From positions 225,192 through 289,191 of the forward strand of contig NZ_ML123048.1 in the NCBI RefSeq assembly GCF_003846175.1: a stretch of 64,000 nt of DNA. Reading direction: 5' to 3'. The DNA is from Streptomyces sp. ADI95-17. GTDB lineage: Bacteria > Actinomycetota > Actinomycetes > Streptomycetales > Streptomycetaceae. Below the pieces are notes generated by a model that worked only from the letters and a program-made list of their open reading frames with translations, did not search any database and was not told the origin of the DNA. The position numbers and the translations under genes were made by a program. Each line of letters starts with the position of its first letter. The first letter of the stretch is position 1. Shown piece by piece: positions 59,250-64,000 of this stretch.

Positions 59250-60092
59250 TCAGGCCGCGTCGTCGAGGGAGAGGCCGGTGCCCAGAGCGCGCGACGCGTG
59301 GGCCTGGTCGGTGATCTCTTTGCCCTTGGCCTCGATGGCAGGTACGGCGTCGTCGCCGGCGACGAACCGCAGCGGGGGCTCGTCCAGGTCGACGACCCTC
59401 AGCAGGGCGTCGGCGAGCTTGACCGGGTCGCCTGCCTGCCGGCCGTTCATCGACTGCCACATCTTCTTGGTCTCGGCGGTGCGTTCGGCGTAGTCCTCGA
59501 TCGAGTCCTCCGCCCAGCTGGTGGAGGCGTCCACGAGGAGTTCGGTGCGGAAGAAGCCGGGCTCGACGATCGTGGTCTTGATGCCGTAGGGCTCCAGGTC
59601 GAAGTGCAGGGACTCCATCCAGCCCTCGATGCCGAACTTGGATGCGGCGTAGGCGACGCAGAACTCCTGGCCGATCACGCCGGCCAGCGAGGAGATCGTG
59701 ACGACGTGACCGGCACGCTGCTTGCGCATGACGGGCAGGACGGCGCGGGTGACGTTCATCGGGCCGAACAGGTTCGTCTCGATCTGCGCCCGCATCTGCG
59801 CCTCGGAGATCTCCTCGAAGTAGCCGGCCTGGAAGGTCGCGGCGTTGTTGATCAGCACGTCGATGCGGTCGAAGCGGGCCACGGCAGCATCGACGGCCGC
59901 TTGGGCGGCGGCGGTGCTGGTGATGTCCAGTGCGGTGGCCAGCAGGTTGTCCTGCTCGCCGCCGAGCGCGTCGAGCACCTTTTCGGGGCGGCGGCCGGTG
60001 GCGACGACCTGGTGGCCGGCGGCCAGGGCCTGGCGGGCGATGTCGGTGCCCAGGCCGCGGCCCGCACCGGTAACGAAGATGACCTTGCTCAT
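59250..60092 (-). CDS. Short-chain dehydrogenase/reductase
   Basis: 280 residues from ATG 60092. Cofactor motif VIFVTGAGRGLGTDIARQ; NNA motif DVLINNAATFQAGYF; catalytic Ser in VVTISSLAGVIG and Tyr-Lys in VAYAASKFGIEGWMESL. ATGRRPEKV after strand 2 favours NADP. VEPGFFRTELL is the usual SDR motif. Probably the target of the divergent XRE regulator. Confidence 0.92.
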   Translation of the reverse strand: MSKVIFVTGAGRGLGTDIARQALAAGHQVVATGRRPEKVLDALGGEQDNLLATALDITSTAAAQAAVDAAVARFDRIDVLINNAATFQAGYFEEISEAQMRAQIETNLFGPMNVTRAVLPVMRKQRAGHVVTISSLAGVIGQEFCVAYAASKFGIEGWMESLHFDLEPYGIKTTIVEPGFFRTELLVDASTSWAEDSIEDYAERTAETKKMWQSMNGRQAGDPVKLADALLRVVDLDEPPLRFVAGDDAVPAIEAKGKEITDQAHASRALGTGLSLDDAA

Positions 60093-60113
60093 GAATGCTC
60101 CTGCGTAGTGGTG

Positions 60114-60440
60114 TCAGTCCTGGGCGGCGTCGAGGACGGCCTTCAGCCGAGCGGCTGCGCCCATGGCGTTGGGCCAGCCGGTGCAGAACGCCAGGTGGGT
60201 GATGGCCTCGCTCAGCTCCGTCCTGCTCAGTCCGTTTTCGAGGGCGAGCCTGAGGTGGAATCCGAGCTGGTCGGAGCGGTACAGGGCGATCAGTGCGGTG
60301 ACGGTGACCAGGCTGCGATCTCGTGGGGAGAGCCCGTCGCGCTCCCACACGTCGCCGAAGAGCACCTGGTCGGTGAGGTCGGCGAGCTTGGGGGTGATGT
60401 CGCCGATGGCCTGCTGTGCTGCGGATTCCTTTTCCGGCAC
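60114..60440 (-). CDS. Carboxymuconolactone decarboxylase-family protein (AhpD-like)
   Basis: 108 residues from GTG 60440 (VPEKESAAQQAIGDITPKLA), with GGAAGG upstream. Helical CMD fold: VLFGDVWERDGLSPRDRSLV, TVTALIALYRSDQLGFHLRL and ENGLSRTELSEAITHLAFCT then GWPNAMGAA. Only one Cys is in the usual CxxC place, so it is more likely a decarboxylase-type or structural member than a peroxidase. First gene of the operon with the SDR and cupin. Confidence 0.88.
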   Translation of the reverse strand: MPEKESAAQQAIGDITPKLADLTDQVLFGDVWERDGLSPRDRSLVTVTALIALYRSDQLGFHLRLALENGLSRTELSEAITHLAFCTGWPNAMGAAARLKAVLDAAQD

Positions 60441-60519
60441 GACGCTCTTTCCTTCCCTCGTGCTGTCCGGTGCAATTCCAGGTTGGCACCTCTGTGGGCG
60501 CACGTGCAGAGGAGGATTT

Positions 60520-60555
60520 GTTCCTGGGAAAGAAGCATCCTGGGAAGAATTCCTC
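60520..60555. promoter_or_regulatory. Direct repeats in the XRE/CMD divergent promoter
   Basis: TCCTGGGAAAGAA at 60522-60534 and TCCTGGGAAGAAT at 60538-60550, a 16-bp period, inside an imperfect GGAGGA...TCCTCC dyad. They lie between the divergent starts at 60440 and 60594; likely site for the XRE regulator. Confidence 0.45.
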
Positions 60556-60593
60556 CCCCTCACGCCGGACTCTTCCGCTGCCACACTGAGGGC

Positions 60594-61463
60594 ATGAGTC
60601 CGACACCGCATCTGAACGAGCTGGGTGAGTTCCTCAAGGCCCGCCGCTCCGAGCTGAGCCCGCGAGCCGTGGGCCTGGCCGACAGCGGCGGGCAGCGTCG
60701 GGTCGCAGGGCTGCGCAGGGAAGAGGTCGCCCAGCTCGCTTCGATCTCCACCGACTACTACACACGCGTGGAGCAGGGCCGGCTGCCCCCGTCGACACCG
60801 GTGCTGGAGGCCGTGGCCCAGGCCCTGCATCTCGATGATGACCAGCGGCGCTACGTGTTCGGCCTGGCGGGCAAAGAGGCCGCCCGGCCCCGCCGCCGGG
60901 CCCGGCAGAAGGTGCAGCCGCAGCTGCGCAGGGTCCTGGACGACCTCACCGCCACGCCCGCCGTGGTGATGGGCCGCCGGATGGATGTCATCGCCTGGAA
61001 TCCCCTCGCGGCGGCACTTGTGACCGACTTCGGTGCGGTACCGGAAAAGCACCGCAATTACGTGCGGATTCTTTTCACCGACCCGGCGATGCGTACCCTG
61101 TATGCCGACTGGAAGGGCGTTGCCCGTACTGCGGTTGCGCAATTGCGCATGGAGGCGGCGAAGTATCCGGACGATCCCCGGCTGACTTCTCTGGTCGGCG
61201 AGTTGTGCGTTCAGGACGAGGACTTCCGTCAGTGGTGGGCCGCGCACCATGTCTCCACGCTCGGCGTGGGCACGAAAGTTCTCCACCACCCGGTCGCCGG
61301 TGAGCTCTCCCTGGACTGGGACACCCTGACGGCCAGCACCGACCCGGACCAGCAGCTCGTCGTCTGGACCGCCGAAGTCGGCTCTTCCACCCACGACGGC
61401 CTGCGGATCCTTGCCTCCTGGGCGGCCGACCAGCACCGCACCATCACAGAACCCACTGACTGA
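60594..61463 (+). CDS. XRE-family regulator with MmyB-like ligand domain
   Basis: 289 residues from ATG 60594 (MSPTPHLNELGEFLKARRSE). HTH: RRVAGLRREEVAQLASISTD, YYTRVEQGRLPPSTPVLEAV. The C-terminal MmyB-like ligand domain is WNPLAAALVTDFGAVPEKHR, NYVRILFTDPAMRTLYADWK and DEDFRQWWAAHHVSTLGVGT. In actinomycetes this type commonly controls an adjacent divergent SDR gene, as is the case here. Confidence 0.92.
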   Translation: MSPTPHLNELGEFLKARRSELSPRAVGLADSGGQRRVAGLRREEVAQLASISTDYYTRVEQGRLPPSTPVLEAVAQALHLDDDQRRYVFGLAGKEAARPRRRARQKVQPQLRRVLDDLTATPAVVMGRRMDVIAWNPLAAALVTDFGAVPEKHRNYVRILFTDPAMRTLYADWKGVARTAVAQLRMEAAKYPDDPRLTSLVGELCVQDEDFRQWWAAHHVSTLGVGTKVLHHPVAGELSLDWDTLTASTDPDQQLVVWTAEVGSSTHDGLRILASWAADQHRTITEPTD

Positions 61464-61671
61464 GCGCCCGCAGGGCTTGGCTGGAACGCCTTGGCCTCGC
61501 CGGCTCGGCCGACCCGCGAGCCGACCGGCCCGGCCCCTCGCCGCCCTTGCGGAACGCCACGGCCGGAGCATGTGAGCAGAACGCGCAGCCTCACCGGGAC
61601 GACACTTACGGTCCCGTGACGTGCCGGAGCAGAGGCGGACGGCTCGGCTCCGGGGGGCCTAGCTTGGGCGT

Positions 61672-62808
61672 ATGCGTGTACTGGTCACCGGCGGCGCCGG
61701 GTTCATCGGGTCGGAAATCGTACGGACGCTCACCTCCGCCGGGCACGAGGCGGTGGTGCTCGACGCCCTGCTCCCCTCGGCGCACGGCGGCACGGCAGCC
61801 CCGCCCGCCGAAGCCACCGGCGGCAGCGGCAGCGGCAGCGGCAGCGGCAGCGGCAGCGGCAGCGGCAGCGGCAGCGGCAGGCGGATGATCTACGCGGACG
61901 TACGTGACCGCGAGGCCGTGGACCGTGCGCTCCGGGGCATCGACGTGGTGTGCCACCAGGCGGCGATGGTCGGCCTCGGGAAGGACTTCGCCGATGCCCC
62001 GGAGTATGTCGGCTGCAACGACCTGGGAACGGCCGTACTGCTCGCCGCGATGGCCGCGGCGGGAGTACGGAGCCTGGTGCTCGCCGGATCGATGGTGGTG
62101 TACGGGGAGGGCCGCTACTCCTGTCCCCGTCATGGCGGGGTCCGGCCGGGCCCGCGGGCGGAGGCCGATCTCGCGGCGGGCCGCTTCGAACCGCACTGTC
62201 CGCACTGCGGTGCCGAGTTGGAGTCCGGGCTGGTCACGGAGGACGCTCCGACCGACCCGCGCAATGTGTACGCGGCGACCAAGCTCGCCCAAGAACACCT
62301 CGCCGCGGCCTGGGCCCGCGCGTCGGGCGGAAGTGCGGTGTCGCTGCGCTACCACAACGTGTACGGCCCCGGGATGCCGCGCGACACCCCGTACGCCGGT
62401 GTCGCCTCCTTCTTCCGTTCGGCGCTGGCCAGGGGGGAGGCACCCCGGGTCTTCGAGGACGGCGGCCAGCGCCGGGACTTCATCCATGTACGGGACGTGG
62501 CGGCCGCGAACGCGGTGGCGCTGGAGGCGGTCGCCGGACGCCGTCCGGGCAGCTTCGCCGCGTACAACACCGGGAGCGGACAGCCGCACACCATCGGCCA
62601 GATGGCCACGGCCCTGGCCGCGGCCCACGGCGGCCCGGCGCCGGTGGTCACCGGTGAGTACCGGCTCGGGGACGTACGCCATGTCACGGCGGACTCGCGG
62701 CGGCTGCGCGACGAACTGGACTGGAAGCCGGAAGTGGGTTTCGCCGAGGGAATGGCCCGGTTCGCCACGGCATCGCTGCGGGAGGCGGCCGCGGGCCCGT
62801 CCGCCTGA
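61672..62808 (+). CDS. NAD-dependent sugar-nucleotide epimerase/dehydratase with Gly-Ser repeat
   Basis: 378 residues from ATG 61672. NAD motif MRVLVTGGAGFIGSEIVRTL; catalytic region LAGSMVVYGEG and Tyr-Lys in DPRNVYAATKLAQEHL; product-site RYHNVYGPGMPRDTPYAG. A zinc-ribbon-like insert has four Cys or His positions: YSCPRHGG and PHCPHCGAELE, known in dTDP-L-rhamnose 4-epimerase-like members. Residues ~49-71 are a (Gly-Ser)n run coded by a GGCAGC microsatellite, inserted after the second strand. TAGCTT at 61660-61665, 6-7 bp before ATG, suggests a leaderless transcript. Confidence 0.87.
   Translation: MRVLVTGGAGFIGSEIVRTLTSAGHEAVVLDALLPSAHGGTAAPPAEATGGSGSGSGSGSGSGSGSGSGRRMIYADVRDREAVDRALRGIDVVCHQAAMVGLGKDFADAPEYVGCNDLGTAVLLAAMAAAGVRSLVLAGSMVVYGEGRYSCPRHGGVRPGPRAEADLAAGRFEPHCPHCGAELESGLVTEDAPTDPRNVYAATKLAQEHLAAAWARASGGSAVSLRYHNVYGPGMPRDTPYAGVASFFRSALARGEAPRVFEDGGQRRDFIHVRDVAAANAVALEAVAGRRPGSFAAYNTGSGQPHTIGQMATALAAAHGGPAPVVTGEYRLGDVRHVTADSRRLRDELDWKPEVGFAEGMARFATASLREAAAGPSA
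61822..61880. repeat. GGCAGC hexanucleotide microsatellite in coding sequence
   Basis: Nine full GGCAGC units from 61822 to 61875 and a partial tenth to 61880, encoding alternating Gly and Ser. Unit changes keep the reading frame. Confidence 0.97.
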
Positions 62809-62858
62809 CAGCCTGTCGGGTGGGCCTCGGCCGGGCTGCCACCCGGCGGTGTCCCTGC

Positions 62859-63965
62859 TCAGGCCGGCGGCAGGGTCACCTCGAAGCAGCAGCCGCCGGT
62901 GACGTTGCGGACCTCCGCCCGGCCGGCGTGCGCCTCGACGATTCCTCGCACGATGGCCAGTCCGAGCCCCGCGCCGGCCGGGGGCGTACGGGCGTGGCTG
63001 CCGCGCCAGCCGGTGTCGAAGACCCTGGGCAGGTCCTCCTCCGGGATGCCGCCGCAGCCGTCCGTCACCGAGAGGACCACCCCGCCGCCCGTCCGGTGCG
63101 CGGCCACCGCGACGGTGCCGTCGGCAGGGGTACGGCGGATCGCGTTGATCAGGAGGTTGCCCAGGACCCGGCCCATCTCCTTGCCGTCGACCTCGACGGG
63201 CACCGCCTCGACCCGGTCGCCGACCAGCCGCACGCCGTGCTCGCGGGCCAGTGGGTCCGCACCGGCGAGCGCGTCGCCCACCAGGTCGTGGGCGGAGATC
63301 CGGGTGGGGCTCAGGGTGAGCGAACCGGCGTGGATGCGGGAGAGCTCGAAGAGGTCGCCGACCATGTCGTTCATCCGCTCCACCTCGGTGCGTATCTGCC
63401 GCAGATAGCGCCCCGAGTCGACGGCCATGCCGTCCTCCAGCGCCTCGGACATGGCGCGCAGACCGGCGAGCGGGGTGCGCAGGTCGTGCGAGATCCAGGC
63501 GACGAGCTCCCGCCGCGAGGTCTCCAGGGCGCGCTCCCGCGCGCGCGAGGCGTCGAGTTTGGTGCTGGTGGCGGCCAGTTCGCGGGTGAGCGCGGCGAGT
63601 TCGGCGGTGGCCGGGGCCTCTGGGGCGGCGAAGGTGCCGCCGTCACCGAAGGAGCGGGCGGCGAGCGTCAGATCGCGGCTCCTCGCCGCCACCCAGCGGC
63701 CCAGCAGCACCGCGGTGACCAGCGAGACGACGGCGGCCATGGCGACGACGGTGGTGACCACCGTCAGGTCGTGCGGCGACAGGAACATCGCCCGGGCGAC
63801 GGCCAGCGTCCCGGCGAGCATCGCGGTGACGGCCACTGCGGCCACGACGCTCATGGAGACGGCGAGCGAACGGTGCCGGGACAGCCGCAGCACGAGTGCG
63901 CCGAGCAGCCCGGCCGCGGCGGCGCCCAGGAACGCGAAGAGCGCGATGAGGAGGATGTCGGTCAT
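62859..63965 (-). CDS. Sensor histidine kinase
   Basis: 368 residues from ATG 63965. Two membrane helices: ILLIALFAFLGAAAAGLLGA (with more hydrophobic sequence to residue ~60) and VTTVVAMAAVVSLVTAVLL. A short HAMP follows, then HisKA with the phospho-His in RRELVAWISHDLRTPLAGLR (about residue 158) and HATPase: GNLLINAIRRTPADGT (N box), VTDGCGGIPEEDLPRVFDTG and AGLGLAIVRGIVEAHAG. It has almost no extracellular domain, so it senses within or near the membrane. Its start overlaps the stop of an upstream gene by ATGA, presumably its response regulator. Confidence 0.92.
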   Translation of the reverse strand: MTDILLIALFAFLGAAAAGLLGALVLRLSRHRSLAVSMSVVAAVAVTAMLAGTLAVARAMFLSPHDLTVVTTVVAMAAVVSLVTAVLLGRWVAARSRDLTLAARSFGDGGTFAAPEAPATAELAALTRELAATSTKLDASRARERALETSRRELVAWISHDLRTPLAGLRAMSEALEDGMAVDSGRYLRQIRTEVERMNDMVGDLFELSRIHAGSLTLSPTRISAHDLVGDALAGADPLAREHGVRLVGDRVEAVPVEVDGKEMGRVLGNLLINAIRRTPADGTVAVAAHRTGGGVVLSVTDGCGGIPEEDLPRVFDTGWRGSHARTPPAGAGLGLAIVRGIVEAHAGRAEVRNVTGGCCFEVTLPPA

Positions 63966-64000
63966 GACGGCGTTCCGGGGCCGGAATCGGAATCAATGCC
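63962..64000 (-). CDS. 3' end of an upstream gene, probably the response regulator (partial)
   Basis: The last 12 codons (GIDSDSGPGTPS) end in TGA at 63964-63962, overlapping the kinase ATG as ATGA. Such coupling is usual for response regulator-kinase pairs. The identity is inferred from position only. Confidence 0.35.
   Translation of the reverse strand, partial: GIDSDSGPGTPS

Noticed and set aside
1..64000. tRNA, rRNA, insertion sequence or prophage genes
   Set aside because: No GTTCGAATC-type tRNA arm with flanking acceptor stems, transposase motif or phage structural gene was recognised on either strand.

Overview
The window is GC-rich DNA (about 70% G+C, with third codon positions mostly G or C) from an actinomycete, almost certainly a Streptomyces. 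The evidence is the codon use, Tat signals and lipoboxes typical of that genus, GTG starts, GGAGG-type ribosome sites, and gene families characteristic of it (SAV_915-type protein, fused choline/betaine transporter permease, CobG plus CbiD cobalamin pathway). I see no rRNA, tRNA, CRISPR array, transposase or phage genes.

Layout. (a) 1-3.8 kb: an ECF sigma factor running off the left edge, a secreted protein that looks like the non-catalytic part of a subtilase, and a Tat-exported metallophosphoesterase. (b) 3.8-11.0 kb, minus strand: a five-gene osmoprotectant operon in the order betaine aldehyde dehydrogenase, GMC choline dehydrogenase, then ATPase, double-domain permease and lipoprotein of a glycine betaine ABC importer. 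(c) 11.2-22.7 kb: a hypothetical protein, a GDSL hydrolase, and a carbohydrate locus with a TIM-barrel isomerase, two tandem PL6 polysaccharide lyases, a GH29 fucosidase and a sugar ABC importer, controlled by a triple operator-like repeat; a 2-hydroxyacid dehydrogenase diverges from it. (d) 23.0-34.8 kb: a cobalamin cluster (cobN under a cobalamin riboswitch, cobG, cobH, fused cobIJ, cobK, cbiD, cobM, cobL). (e) 35-43.5 kb: DUF402 protein, MFS exporter, ankyrin lipoprotein, a carbamate kinase pseudogene, GntR and LysR regulators, a guanine-deaminase-like enzyme, an allantoinase fragment, half an MFS transporter and a PHP-family metallohydrolase. (f) 43.5-52.8 kb: an S9 oligopeptidase, an HTH regulator divergent from a 1,409-residue subtilase with a C-terminal Asp-box propeller, and diaminopimelate decarboxylase with a small partner. 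(g) 53-64 kb: VOC, Nudix, a decayed histidine kinase, an epoxide hydrolase, remnants of at least three more genes, a cupin/SDR/CMD redox group with its divergent XRE regulator, a sugar-nucleotide epimerase with a coding GGCAGC microsatellite, and a second histidine kinase.

Two themes stand out. First, the 12.4-22.7 kb locus reads as one system: exported PL6 lyases cut a uronate-containing polymer, the ABC importer takes up the products, and GH29 and the isomerase process fucose-bearing pieces, with three adjoining 25-26 bp repeats carrying an AAGCGCT(T/C) core upstream of the importer. Second, 37-59 kb is unusually rich in gene decay: I count seven or eight broken or truncated genes, several with identifiable lesions (a one-base loss in a G run, a TGG-to-TAG-type stop, frameshifts). 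All functional calls come from reading protein motifs by eye; no database search was run.
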